Below, piece after piece: positions 6,716-15,593 of a DNA stretch of 64,000 bases. The notes beneath the pieces are model-generated. The model had not been told where the DNA came from, did not search any database, and saw nothing but the letters and a program-made list of their open reading frames with translations. The position numbers were made by a program, and so were the translations under genes. Numbering within the stretch: position 1 is the stretch's first letter; every line of letters begins with the position of its first letter. This DNA comes from an uncultured Clostridia bacterium (lineage in GTDB: Bacteria; Bacillota; Clostridia; Oscillospirales; CAG-272), in NCBI GenBank assembly GCA_947631765.1, contig CANRMP010000006.1, positions 62,001 through 126,000 on the forward strand, written 5' to 3'.

Positions 6716-7621
6716 ATGTTTATTGCTTTAAACGGACAGTTAGGAAGCGGAAAAAGTACAATTTGCAAGATACTTGAAAAAGAGTGCGGCTTTGATACCT
6801 TTTCGACCGGTAAGATTCAAAGGGCGTTTGCCAACGAGCTGGGGATAAGCACCCTTGAACTGAATGAAAGAGCCAAAAGCGATTATTCATACGATTATGA
6901 AATAGACCGCAGGCTTGTAAGATACGCCGAGGACAACACCGACAAGGACATTATATTCGATTCGAGAATGGCTTGGCACTTTATCAAGGGCGCATACAAG
7001 ATACATTTATTGGTCTGTCCGGCAATCGCCGCAAAGAGAGTTTACGGTCAAAGGGAATCCTCAGAGGAGACGTATAAAAGCTTTGAAGAGGCAATGGAGG
7101 AGCTCATAAAGCGGCGACAGGTCGAAACCGAGCGTTATATGTCGGTCTACCGTGTGAATATGACAAATCTTAATAATTACGACCTCATAATCGATACAAG
7201 CTGTTTGACCCCTCAAGAGGTGTGCGATCTGATAGTATGGCACATTAAAGACGGCAAGCATGACAAGCCCGCGCTTTACGTTTCACCCAAAAATATTTAT
7301 CCGACCTGCAAAATAAGCTCAATAAATGCAGACACGGTAAAAAACTATGAGGAAAAAATCAAAAAAGGCGAGAATGTTGCGCCTGTTGAGCTTATAAAAA
7401 CGCAGGACAATCTCTATATTTACGACGGGCATCACAGAGTCATGGCGCAAAACCTTTGCGGCGCATCTTTGATAAGGGCAAATTTGCTCTGTCAGGACGG
7501 CGAGGAAATTACCTCCGGAGTTTCGGCAAACGATTATGTGAAAACGACCATGGCGGATATTTCCGACTGGGAAAAGGCAAACGGCTTTGTTTTCGGATAT
7601 TATCCGCAAAGAGCATTGTAA
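6716..7621 (+). CDS. P-loop kinase fused to a ParB/SerK-like domain
   Basis: The 301-residue protein joins two modules. Residues 1-180 form a cytidylate/adenylate-kinase-like P-loop domain with a Walker A GQLGSGKS at 7-14, an STGKIQRAFA segment resembling the substrate-binding region of CMP kinases, and an FDSRMAWHFI strand near 81-90. Residues 188-301 resemble the ParB/sulfiredoxin-like fold: PVELIKTQDNLYIYDGHHRV at about 223-242, with the DGHHR signature at 237-241. Some members of that fold (SerK, SbnI) are small-molecule kinases rather than DNA-binding proteins. Start is ATG with AGAGGA upstream; own promoter and terminator indicate a single-gene unit. The substrate is unknown. It may phosphorylate a nucleotide or amino acid; chromosome partitioning is unlikely because parB lies elsewhere. 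Confidence 0.7.
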   Translation: MFIALNGQLGSGKSTICKILEKECGFDTFSTGKIQRAFANELGISTLELNERAKSDYSYDYEIDRRLVRYAEDNTDKDIIFDSRMAWHFIKGAYKIHLLVCPAIAAKRVYGQRESSEETYKSFEEAMEELIKRRQVETERYMSVYRVNMTNLNNYDLIIDTSCLTPQEVCDLIVWHIKDGKHDKPALYVSPKNIYPTCKISSINADTVKNYEEKIKKGENVAPVELIKTQDNLYIYDGHHRVMAQNLCGASLIRANLLCQDGEEITSGVSANDYVKTTMADISDWEKANGFVFGYYPQRAL

Positions 7622-7650
7622 AAAGCATTGAAAATCAAATTTTATGATGG

Positions 7651-7684
7651 AAAACTCCCTTGCTTTGCGGCAGGGGAGTTTTAA
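7651..7684. terminator. Terminator between convergent genes
   Basis: AAAACTCCC (7651-7659) pairs with GGGGAGTTTT (7673-7682). The A- and T-rich arms allow use in both directions, by the kinase/ParB-like gene and the helicase gene. Confidence 0.7.
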
Positions 7685-7694
7685 TATATTCTTT

Positions 7695-10600
7695 TCAGTT
7701 TACGCCTTCAAGCTTGCAGAGCGCCAAAAAGGCTGCGTTTATCGCATCGTCCTTTGTACTGTATGAGACTTTTGAAAATTCGCTGTCTATTGAGAAGCTC
7801 CAGCCGTCTCCTCTTGCCGAAAAAAGAACTATAACATGGTTCCTGATTTTCAGATACGAATTGCCCTTTGCCGAGGTTTTCCACTTTCTTTTTTTGAAAT
7901 TCTCGTAACGCGCATGTCTGTTTTTATAGTCGCGCTCGCGCTTGCGCGCCCTCTCGGGATTTTCTTCCATTTTTCCGGCGCACACGCACCCGACGCCGAG
8001 CGTTTTGGGATAAAGTGGATGTATCATATTGTGAACGTAGCGAATTATTTGATATCCGCACATTTCACAAACTCCGACAGGCTCGCCGAGATCGGTAATG
8101 CCGATACAGCTCCAGCCCGAGTGAGGCACATCTTCCCTTTTCCAGAGGTTGTCCGTTTCGGCAAGCTTTTTTCTAAGCTCTTCGCTGATTTTCGTCTCTT
8201 TTGAAGGGGTACCGATAACCTCACCTTCTTCAAATACGTCTTTGTCATTTAAATCGGAGCCCGGCTCTTCGTAAAGCTCTGCAACAAAGCTTTGACTCTC
8301 GCTTTCCTTTGAAAATGACTTGTCGGCGGCGGGCATCTCGGCGGCAGGTGTCTCGGCGGCGGGTATCTCGGCGACAGGTGTGTCGGCAGTAAGAGTTGAG
8401 AGCGACAAGGGCGCCTCTTGCTCTCGTTCTTGTTCTTCTTTCTCTTGCTCTTGCTCAACCTTGCTATTTTCTTTGGGAGAGCTTTTTGCAGTACCCGAAG
8501 CGAGTGATTTTATGCTATCCGAAGGCGGCAGTGCGGCGTCAGTGTCGGATAATTTTTCGGCAGGCGACAGGGGGATATATTCCTCATTTGCATGATTTTT
8601 TGCAAAATAGTCTGCCGAAATATTTCTCGGCTGAGGCAGACGGTCAAAACGCACCGTATAACAGCCTCTTTTTTCGTCGAACGCCACAATAGTGCCGCAA
8701 CCGAAAGCATGATGCTCAACGCTCTCCCCGACCTCAAATGCCTGCTCCTTGGCTTTATACTCAAATGGGGTCATGGTTTTTGAAATATAAGCCCTGCTCT
8801 CCTCTTCAAGCTCTTTTGAGATTTCTCCCACGCGCACATAATTGCCCGCCCCTATTTCAAAAAGGAAACGAGAGGGCAGTTTTTTTATGCCGTTTTGAGA
8901 AAAGCCCTCGGAATCCATCAGAAAAAGCCGCTCCCTTGCCCTTGTGATTGCCACATAGCAAAGCCTTCTTTCCTCCTCAAGACCCGCCTTTTTTCTCTGC
9001 TCTATTGTCTTTGAGGACGGGAATATCCCCTCGGAAAAGCCTATAATAAACACCACCGGAAATTCAAGCCCCTTGGAGGCGTGAATTGTCATAAGCTTAA
9101 CCGAGTCCTTGCCCTTTTCCTCATCCTCCGAGGATTGCAGCGCTATCTGCTGTAAAAATTCGCCCAGCGTAAGATTTTCTCCGTAGCTTCTTTCAAATTC
9201 GTCGGCAATGCGCTTGAACTCGGCAAGATTTTCAAGTCTTTCCTCGTCTCCGAGCGACCTTATGTAATTTTCGTATCCCGAATCCTCGCAGACCTTCTGC
9301 ACAATTTCTGATATTCGGGCGCTTTTTGAAAGCTCTCTCATCGCTTCGATAAATTTTATAAATCCCTCGGCGTCGCTTTGCTTAAAGGGATTTACCGCGA
9401 TGTTTGCACGAAGCAGTGAGAAGAGACTTTCTCCGCCCGACATGCTCTCCTGCATTGACACAAGGGAGGCAAGCTTGGTGCGCCCGAATCTGCGCCTTGG
9501 CGTATTTACAATTCTTTTAAATGACATGTCGTCGTCATATGCAATTAGGCGCAGATACGCAATAACGTCCTGAACCTCCATGCGGTTGTAAAATTTCACT
9601 CCACCGAAAATCTCATAAGGTATGCCCGACTCGACGAATTTTTTCTCGACCGTTCGGGAAAGAAATCCCGATCTGTAAAGCACCGCAAAATCCGAATAGC
9701 AAAGCCCCCTTTCCCGTCTTATATCCCGTATGATATCGGTTATTCTGTTCATTTCCTCCGTGTCGCTCCTGCTGTGATAATGTATCACGTCGGCGCCTTT
9801 AGGTGACATGGTATAGAGGTCTTTTTTTAAGCGAAACTCGTTTTTGTCGATAAGTGAGTTGGCGCAGCTAAGTATTTGCGGCGTTGAGCGGTAATTTCGG
9901 GTTAAAAATATTGTGGTGCTCGGGCTGTAAACTTTGTCAAAGTCCACAAGAAGCATAACGTCCGACCCCCGCCATTCGTATATATTCTGGTCGGGGTCGC
10001 CTACAATCATGAGATTTTGATATTGTCTGCTGAGAATATCAACAAGCTCCATTTCGCATTTATCGCTGTCCTGAAACTCGTCGACCTGTATGTAGCTGAG
10101 CTTATTCTGCCATTTGCTCCGAACCTCGGAATTGTTTTTAAGAAGATACAGAGCAAAGCTCATCAGATCGTCAAAATCAAGTGCGTATATCGATTTTTGC
10201 TTTTGCAGAAATTCCTCGATTATCAGGTCGTCAAGCGTGCCGATACTCGGCATTATTTGCATTTTTGAAGGAGAACACATTCTCGGAACGTAAGAAATGT
10301 CCGATTTGAATATTCCTATCTTTTTGAGAATGCTTTCAAAGCTGGCGTGGTCAAGCTTCAGCTCATGCTTTTGATATATATCCTCAAGCAGGGTCTTTTG
10401 ACGTGTGGAATCTATAATATCGAAATTTTTATCCAAAAACAGTTTTTCGCGCTCTTCTCTCAAAAGCCGCGCGCAAAAGCCGTGATAGGTACAAATAAGC
10501 GAGGTGTCGTACTCCGGACCGATAAGCGCGCGTATACGCCGCTTCATCTCTCCCGCGGCTTTATTGGTAAAGGTCACGCAGAGTATATCCGCGCTGTCAA

Positions 10601-10748
10601 TTCCGTAGTCCTTTACAAGATAAGCATATCTGCTGACAAGGAGTTTGGTTTTTCCACTGCCCGCTCCCGCGATAACCCGCACGTACCCCTCGGTTGTGCG
10701 TACCGCTTCCGCCTGTTTTTCATTGAGACTGTCAAATATGCCGTTCAT
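7695..10748 (-). CDS. UvrD/PcrA-type DNA helicase with long C-terminal extension
   Basis: This is a superfamily 1A 3'-5' DNA helicase of 1017 residues, longer than the usual 730-780 for PcrA. Visible motifs are Walker A GAGSGKT at 28-34, VDEFQDS (motif II), GDPDQNIYEWRGSD (motif III), NYRST (motif IV), LMTIHASKGLEF (motif V) and VAITRARERL (motif VI). A Tudor-like tail as in PcrA follows (VGESVEHHAFGCGTIVAF). The rest is unusual: an acidic linker with PAAE pentapeptide repeats, then a conserved-looking domain with a possible zinc site (VCEMCGYQ and GVGCVCAG). ATG at 10748 is chosen because GAGAGGA precedes it; an ATG 16 codons upstream lacks a site. Likely role is repair and removal of replication or transcription obstacles. 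Confidence 0.9.
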   Translation of the reverse strand: MNGIFDSLNEKQAEAVRTTEGYVRVIAGAGSGKTKLLVSRYAYLVKDYGIDSADILCVTFTNKAAGEMKRRIRALIGPEYDTSLICTYHGFCARLLREEREKLFLDKNFDIIDSTRQKTLLEDIYQKHELKLDHASFESILKKIGIFKSDISYVPRMCSPSKMQIMPSIGTLDDLIIEEFLQKQKSIYALDFDDLMSFALYLLKNNSEVRSKWQNKLSYIQVDEFQDSDKCEMELVDILSRQYQNLMIVGDPDQNIYEWRGSDVMLLVDFDKVYSPSTTIFLTRNYRSTPQILSCANSLIDKNEFRLKKDLYTMSPKGADVIHYHSRSDTEEMNRITDIIRDIRRERGLCYSDFAVLYRSGFLSRTVEKKFVESGIPYEIFGGVKFYNRMEVQDVIAYLRLIAYDDDMSFKRIVNTPRRRFGRTKLASLVSMQESMSGGESLFSLLRANIAVNPFKQSDAEGFIKFIEAMRELSKSARISEIVQKVCEDSGYENYIRSLGDEERLENLAEFKRIADEFERSYGENLTLGEFLQQIALQSSEDEEKGKDSVKLMTIHASKGLEFPVVFIIGFSEGIFPSSKTIEQRKKAGLEEERRLCYVAITRARERLFLMDSEGFSQNGIKKLPSRFLFEIGAGNYVRVGEISKELEEESRAYISKTMTPFEYKAKEQAFEVGESVEHHAFGCGTIVAFDEKRGCYTVRFDRLPQPRNISADYFAKNHANEEYIPLSPAEKLSDTDAALPPSDSIKSLASGTAKSSPKENSKVEQEQEKEEQEREQEAPLSLSTLTADTPVAEIPAAETPAAEMPAADKSFSKESESQSFVAELYEEPGSDLNDKDVFEEGEVIGTPSKETKISEELRKKLAETDNLWKREDVPHSGWSCIGITDLGEPVGVCEMCGYQIIRYVHNMIHPLYPKTLGVGCVCAGKMEENPERARKRERDYKNRHARYENFKKRKWKTSAKGNSYLKIRNHVIVLFSARGDGWSFSIDSEFSKVSYSTKDDAINAAFLALCKLEGVN
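8323..8382 (-). repeat. Four 15-base tandem repeats inside the helicase gene
   Basis: Four units of the form TCGGCGGCxGGxxTC run head to tail and encode PAAE-type pentapeptides (PVAEI, PAAET, PAAEM, PAAD) in the linker. Such in-frame repeats can change copy number without breaking the gene. Confidence 0.85.
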
Positions 10749-10873
10749 TGTGCGATAGTATCCTCTCTTTTTTACATCCTGTATAAAACAAAGCATGTGA
10801 ATGTGAAAAAATTGTCCTTTGCGGGACGAAATTTACCGTCTTTTAGAAAAAGGTGCCAAAAGATAGCTTGACA

Positions 10874-10912
10874 GGTCCGCCCCGCGCCGCGGGGCGGACC
10901 TTCTTATTTTTT
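10874..10912. terminator. Strong hairpin between helicase and rhamnosidase genes
   Basis: The arms GGTCCGCCCCGCG and CGCGGGGCGGACC (10874-10900) form a near-perfect G+C-rich stem followed by TTCTTATTTTTT on the plus strand. It lies 50 bases beyond the rhamnosidase stop, which reads on the minus strand, where the T-tract is poor. It probably still ends that transcript before the helicase promoter. Confidence 0.6.
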
Positions 10913-10949
10913 AATTATGCCATACCGTGCAGTCTTTTTAAATGATATC

Positions 10950-13900
10950 TTATTTGCTGACAAACTCAAAGCTGCCTGCCACGGCGTTGAAAATTGCGAC
11001 GCCGTCTTCGGTTGAAACATACTCAATTCCGTCTGCTTCGAGCGTAAGCGCCGAGAGCGCCTTGCCGTTCACCGTTATATTTGCAAATGAGAGTGTGGGA
11101 AGCTTTACCGTTGCGCTCGCATTGGCGGGAATTGTCAGCTTGTAGGTCCAGCTGTCGGTTGTGTATTTTGATTCAACCGAGTAGGTTCCGTAGGCGCTGT
11201 CGTAGCTTGCCTTAACGTTTCCTATGCGGGAGTCGGGGTAAGGCGAAATTATCGCGTGCTTAAAGCCCGGATTTTCGGGGTCGGAATTGATGCCCGCCAT
11301 GGTGTGATACATCCACGAGGCAACCGCACCGTATGCGTAATGGTTAAATGAATTCATTCCGACGTCGCCAAATCCCTTGTCCAGCGTGTAGGAGTTCCAT
11401 CTTTCCCAAATGGTGGTTGCGCCTTGAAGCACCGAGTAGAGCCACGAGGGATTGTCTTCCTGCAAAAGCAGAGTGTAGGCAAGCTCCGTCTCTCCTATTT
11501 TAGTCAGGGTATCCAAAATGATTTTGGTCCCGAGGAAGCCGGTTTGAAGCTTGTTTCCGGCGTCTTTAATGCCGCTGACAAGCTGACCGCACACGGCGTT
11601 GTAAGACTTTTCGTCGGGAAGCAGGTCTAAATAGAGCGCGTACAGACATACCGACTGCTCGCTGCGTTTTAATTTTCCGTCAGCCCTCACATATTGCTCG
11701 ATGAAATATTCCTTCTCTGTCTCATAGAGCGCCTCATACTTTGCAACTTCGTCGTCATGACCGAGCGCCTCAGCCATTTCCGCCATCATCAGAGCGTCCC
11801 AAGCGTAGTACGCCACGGCAAGCATTGCCTTAATCTCGTTGTCGTTTGACTGATATGCCAGCCAGTCGCCCCAAACTCCTCTCGGGCCGGCTTTGTTGGT
11901 GGTGCCGAGATAGCGGTCAACATACCGCTTCATGGATGTCCAGCTTTCCTCAACCGCTTCGAGATTGTCGTAATGCACATAGAGGATATAGGGGACAATG
12001 ATGCCCGCGTCAGCCCAGCCGGTGCCGCCCCAGTCGCCGCCGTTATATTCTCCGGTAGGCGCTGTTCCGGGATAGCTTCCGTCTGATTTTTGAGAATCGC
12101 GCAGGTCTTGCAGGAATTTCTCCAAAAAGCTCTTGGAAAAGCCGAAATAGCATCCCGCCTCGGCAAAGACCTGAGTATCAGCCGTCCACCCCTGTCTCTC
12201 ATCACGCTGCGGACAGTCGGTGGGGACCGAAAGATAGTTGGAGTATTGACCCCACATGATATTTGAGATAAGCTTGTTGATATTTTCGTCGTCTGTTTCC
12301 ATAACTCCGGTGGTCTGCTCAACCGAGGTTACAGTCTGTGCCGACACTTCATGGAAGGTGACCTCTGCGGTGGTTGTTATTTCAATATACCTGAAGCCGT
12401 AGAATGTGAACGAAGGATGGTAGCTCTCTTTGCCACTACCCGAAAGAATGTAGCGGGTTGTTGCCGCCGCGGTGCGGTAGTTGGCGTTGTAGACACTTCC
12501 ACCGGGACCGTCGTTTCCGCGAGAGGTCTCGCCGTTTCTGTCGTTGAGCATTTCCCCGTGTTCGATAGTGAGAACTGTGCCGGCATTTCCCTCGACGGTG
12601 AACGCTTCCCAGCCGGCGGCGTTCTGACCGAAATCGATAAGCGCGGTCTCGCCGGGCTTTAAGGTAAAGCTGCCGCTCTCTGCCGTGCGGACAACATGTA
12701 TTTTTCCGTACTGATCCGCCTTTGCACCCTCTGCGCCGTCATAGATATTCACCGACTGCACCTTACGAAGAAGGCTGTCCTGAACGGTGATAAACGACCC
12801 CTTCCAAGCCTGAATTGTACCTTTAAATTCGGTGTTTTCCACAACGCTTGGCCATGCGGAATCGTCATAACCCGGGAGCATCCAATCGTTTGATACGCGG
12901 GCGTCGTAGGTCTCGCCGTTGAAAATATCGGCTGCCCGAAGAGGGCTTACCCGTTCGGCTTTCCAATCGGTCCCAGTTGTGATAATCTCCTTGGTTCCGT
13001 CGGTGTACGTGAGTATCATCTTTGCAATATATGCGTTGACCTTGCCGTAATTTGCGGCAACAAGTCCCGACCACCAGCCGCTTGTAACGATTGCCGACAG
13101 CACGTTCTCGCTGTCCTCTTTGAGCATCCATGTAATATCAAAGCTGCTATAATACTGCCGCTTTGACGCCTCGGTAAAGCCGGGCTTCAGTTCCTGATAG
13201 ACAATACTGCCGTCGTCTGATTTCCGACCGACTCTCTGACCGTTGATATATGATTCATAGACGCCGAGTCCGCAGGTGTAAAGCTTTGCCGACTTTAACT
13301 CCTTGGAAAGCGTAAAGCTCTTGCGAAATCCCGGGATCAAGCCGTTTTCCGGAATTTGAATCATAAGATGCTCCGCATTGCCCGAGCCGGCGGCGCGGTA
13401 CATTCCGTCAACAAGCTGTCCTGCACCCGCATCGTCAAATCCCGATAAAACGTCTGAGAAATCGTTCTCATACAGAACCTTGTTGTCCTTGTCGACAACG
13501 ACTATGTTGTCAAAGCGCGCAACCTCGTTTTCGTTCGAATGTACGCGAATTGCCAGCTTCTTAAAAGGAATCACCGACGTATGGGTATAGGTGTTGACCG
13601 CCGTCAGCGAGGATGCGTTCTCTCCAACATAGGTTGTGATATTTTGCCCGTCCACCTCGATTTTTGCGTGCATGAGCTTGCCTATTACCTGCGAGGAGTC
13701 CTGCAAGCCTGCAGCAGAGGTAATGTCAATATCCCGAAGAGCCGTCCAGATTCCCTGAGACTTCACGTGCGGGCGAAGCAAGAACCTGCCGCGAGAGGTC
13801 ACGGTGTTGAACTGCCACATGAGCAAATTGTTGGCGTCGGTAACGCCGAAGCAGATTCCGAAATTTCCGCTCTCCAAAATGAAATCGAAATCTATTGTAT

Positions 13901-14399
13901 AGGTTGTGTCGTTTATTGCGGATGTGTCCTTATAGCTGACAAAGGATGCGTCCGCAAAGGGCTTGTCCTCAAGCAGAGCGGTCTCAAAGGTGGCTGTGGG
14001 AGATTTTACTACGTTGCCGTTCTTGTCCCAAACCGTCACCTGCCATGTATATACAGTAGAAGAGGTAAGCGTCTCTCCGGCGTAGGGGATATCCACAGAA
14101 TCGCCCGATTCGGTCTTGCCGCTGTCCCACACCGTCTTTCCTTCCTCGTCCGAAACGGTAACTTGGTATGCGGTCTGTTTCTGACCGATCACATTTGAGC
14201 TCATTTTCCAGCTGAATCGCGGTGTGCTGTTGTCTATCCCGAAGGGTTCGACAAAATCATCGGTGCGCATATCATAAATAGCGGTTTCGCCCGACTCCGG
14301 CGTATTTGCAGGATCACTGCCACGCTTCTTGCAGGCAACAAGATTCAAACTTGTCATAAGCATTGTTATTGCCAAGAAAAAACATACGAGTCTTTTCAT
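10950..14399 (-). CDS. Alpha-L-rhamnosidase lipoprotein (GH78)
   Basis: The 1149-residue product is a glycoside hydrolase family 78 enzyme that removes terminal alpha-L-rhamnose from plant polysaccharides or glycosides outside the cell. A lipoprotein signal ends at C23 (LNLVAC). Then come the family's N-terminal Ig-like domain (about 35-145, FGIDNSTPRFSWKM), an inserted concanavalin-like domain (about 150-320), the beta-sandwich region (about 340-660) and the (alpha/alpha)6 catalytic barrel (about 690-1040). The barrel contains the DCPQRDERQGWTADTQ motif with the acidic residues that serve as general acid. A C-terminal beta domain ends the protein. Start is ATG after AAGGAGG; it has its own promoter. 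No transporter is adjacent, so sugar uptake must be encoded elsewhere. Confidence 0.92.
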   Translation of the reverse strand: MKRLVCFFLAITMLMTSLNLVACKKRGSDPANTPESGETAIYDMRTDDFVEPFGIDNSTPRFSWKMSSNVIGQKQTAYQVTVSDEEGKTVWDSGKTESGDSVDIPYAGETLTSSTVYTWQVTVWDKNGNVVKSPTATFETALLEDKPFADASFVSYKDTSAINDTTYTIDFDFILESGNFGICFGVTDANNLLMWQFNTVTSRGRFLLRPHVKSQGIWTALRDIDITSAAGLQDSSQVIGKLMHAKIEVDGQNITTYVGENASSLTAVNTYTHTSVIPFKKLAIRVHSNENEVARFDNIVVVDKDNKVLYENDFSDVLSGFDDAGAGQLVDGMYRAAGSGNAEHLMIQIPENGLIPGFRKSFTLSKELKSAKLYTCGLGVYESYINGQRVGRKSDDGSIVYQELKPGFTEASKRQYYSSFDITWMLKEDSENVLSAIVTSGWWSGLVAANYGKVNAYIAKMILTYTDGTKEIITTGTDWKAERVSPLRAADIFNGETYDARVSNDWMLPGYDDSAWPSVVENTEFKGTIQAWKGSFITVQDSLLRKVQSVNIYDGAEGAKADQYGKIHVVRTAESGSFTLKPGETALIDFGQNAAGWEAFTVEGNAGTVLTIEHGEMLNDRNGETSRGNDGPGGSVYNANYRTAAATTRYILSGSGKESYHPSFTFYGFRYIEITTTAEVTFHEVSAQTVTSVEQTTGVMETDDENINKLISNIMWGQYSNYLSVPTDCPQRDERQGWTADTQVFAEAGCYFGFSKSFLEKFLQDLRDSQKSDGSYPGTAPTGEYNGGDWGGTGWADAGIIVPYILYVHYDNLEAVEESWTSMKRYVDRYLGTTNKAGPRGVWGDWLAYQSNDNEIKAMLAVAYYAWDALMMAEMAEALGHDDEVAKYEALYETEKEYFIEQYVRADGKLKRSEQSVCLYALYLDLLPDEKSYNAVCGQLVSGIKDAGNKLQTGFLGTKIILDTLTKIGETELAYTLLLQEDNPSWLYSVLQGATTIWERWNSYTLDKGFGDVGMNSFNHYAYGAVASWMYHTMAGINSDPENPGFKHAIISPYPDSRIGNVKASYDSAYGTYSVESKYTTDSWTYKLTIPANASATVKLPTLSFANITVNGKALSALTLEADGIEYVSTEDGVAIFNAVAGSFEFVSK

Positions 14400-14429
14400 G
14401 GTGGTCCTCCTTATTTATTTGTTTTTTTC

Positions 14430-14458
14430 ATTGTAACATATAAACAAATAAAATACAA
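14430..14458 (-). promoter_or_regulatory. Promoter for the rhamnosidase gene
   Basis: Minus-strand TTGTAT (14453-14458), 17 bases, TACAAT (14430-14435), 31 bases before the start codon at 14399. The -10 matches at five of six positions. Confidence 0.5.
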
Positions 14459-14616
14459 GCGATTCTGTAAAATAAGTAAAAGTGCACAAAAAAGGACATG
14501 TTTTATCTCATAAAAGGACTGTATTCCCCTTTTCGAGAGACTACCGTCATTATTTTCGGAGATTTTTAAGCCCCGAAAACAACAAAATTAGCACAAGCTT
14601 ATAGCAAAAAGCGTGT

Positions 14617-15111
14617 TTATGAGGAGTAGTTCTCTGCCCTGCCGCAAGAGTGGCGCAAAAGCACAAAGCGGTAAACGCCCTCGCTCTCATCCGATTTTTT
14701 ATATACCACCGTAACTTTTAGCATATTTATTTCTTCGGAGTACTCAAAAGCAACACTTGTTATCTGCCGACTGCCTTCTACAAGCTCGTCGGAAGACAGA
14801 GTAAGCTCCGAGTCATCCGAGTAGAAGGTGATTTTATCCTCGCTTACCAAAATATCATAATTTTCCGAGTCGTAGCTGTAGAAAAAGTTGTTGATTTTTA
14901 TCTCTGTCTCGGCAAGCTCGCTTGTTATACGCGATATTGCGGTGTTGTTTTGCATAACGTGTAAAACAATTATCAGCAAAGAAAATATAAAAGACGCAAC
15001 AACCAGCGAGAGTGACAAACCCACGACAAGGTCGGCAAGCGCAAAGCCCTTGTCGGTTTTTGATTTCATGTTGTCGAGAGCGCTGCTCATGAATTTTTTA
15101 ATAAAACTCAT
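14617..15111 (-). CDS. Prepilin-like protein with type IV pilin N-terminus
   Basis: The 164-residue product from ATG at 15111 (AAAAAGG 9 bases upstream) has a basic leader ending in KG, then FALADLVVGLSLSLVVASFIF, a hydrophobic helix like the cleavage and assembly segment of type IV prepilins and type II pseudopilins. The usual glutamate five residues after the cleavage site is aspartate here. The rest is a polar domain with short beta segments and one Cys near the end. TTG at 15141 is an alternative start without a clear site. The gene lies 49 bases after the TerB-like gene. No pilus ATPase or prepilin peptidase is in the window, so its machine is unknown. Confidence 0.55.
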   Translation of the reverse strand: MSFIKKFMSSALDNMKSKTDKGFALADLVVGLSLSLVVASFIFSLLIIVLHVMQNNTAISRITSELAETEIKINNFFYSYDSENYDILVSEDKITFYSDDSELTLSSDELVEGSRQITSVAFEYSEEINMLKVTVVYKKSDESEGVYRFVLLRHSCGRAENYSS

Positions 15112-15160
15112 TTTATTTGACCTTTTTTGTTTGTCCTGCAAAAAGCGTTACCGACATTTG

Positions 15161-15577
15161 TCACGCCAAAAGCCTTGCGACAAACGAGCGCTCTTCCGGA
15201 GCAAAATTTTCATCAACCGCCAAAAAGCAGAGACAAAAGTCCAAAAGAACCTCTTTAAGTCCTTCGTTGCAGGAGTCAAACACTTTGTCGGCAAGGTCGG
15301 CGGCTCTGTTGCACATATGCTTTTTTACCAGTTTTTCCGCATCGTCGGGAAGAGTTCCGAAAAGATCGTTTAAAAATTTACATTCAAGCGGTGAGAGCCT
15401 TCTGTCTGCGGCAAGCGCACTTCCGATGAATATCAGCACATACGGAAGCCCGTTTTTGTCTTTTGCCATTGAAGAAAAAATCGGAACAAGCAGATTGTAG
15501 TCGTTTTTTGCTCTTTTTAGAAGCTCGGCATATTCAAGCTCCTTATAGCTTGCAAATATTTCATTTATACTTGGCAT
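15161..15577 (-). CDS. TerB-like helical protein
   Basis: The start ATG at 15577 has GGAGG 8 bases upstream and gives 138 residues. The sequence is helical, with two segments of the TerB pattern: ALAADRRLSPLECKFLNDL near 55-73 and FLAVDENFAPEERSFVARLL at the C-terminus, each placing Asp and Glu in similar positions. TerB-like domains are found in tellurite-resistance and stress proteins and may bind metal ions. No other ter genes are nearby, so tellurite resistance should not be assumed. It sits 16 bases downstream of the Cys-rich surface protein gene and is probably in its operon. Confidence 0.6.
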   Translation of the reverse strand: MPSINEIFASYKELEYAELLKRAKNDYNLLVPIFSSMAKDKNGLPYVLIFIGSALAADRRLSPLECKFLNDLFGTLPDDAEKLVKKHMCNRAADLADKVFDSCNEGLKEVLLDFCLCFLAVDENFAPEERSFVARLLA

Positions 15578-15593
15578 TGTGCTCCTCCGCAAT

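Noticed and set aside
8320..8385. Possible CRISPR or regulatory tandem repeat
   Set aside because: The 15-base units are directly adjacent, without spacers, and keep the helicase reading frame; they encode a linker.
13539..14198. 219-codon open frame antisense to the rhamnosidase gene
   Set aside because: Shadow frame; the GH78 product on the other strand is clear.
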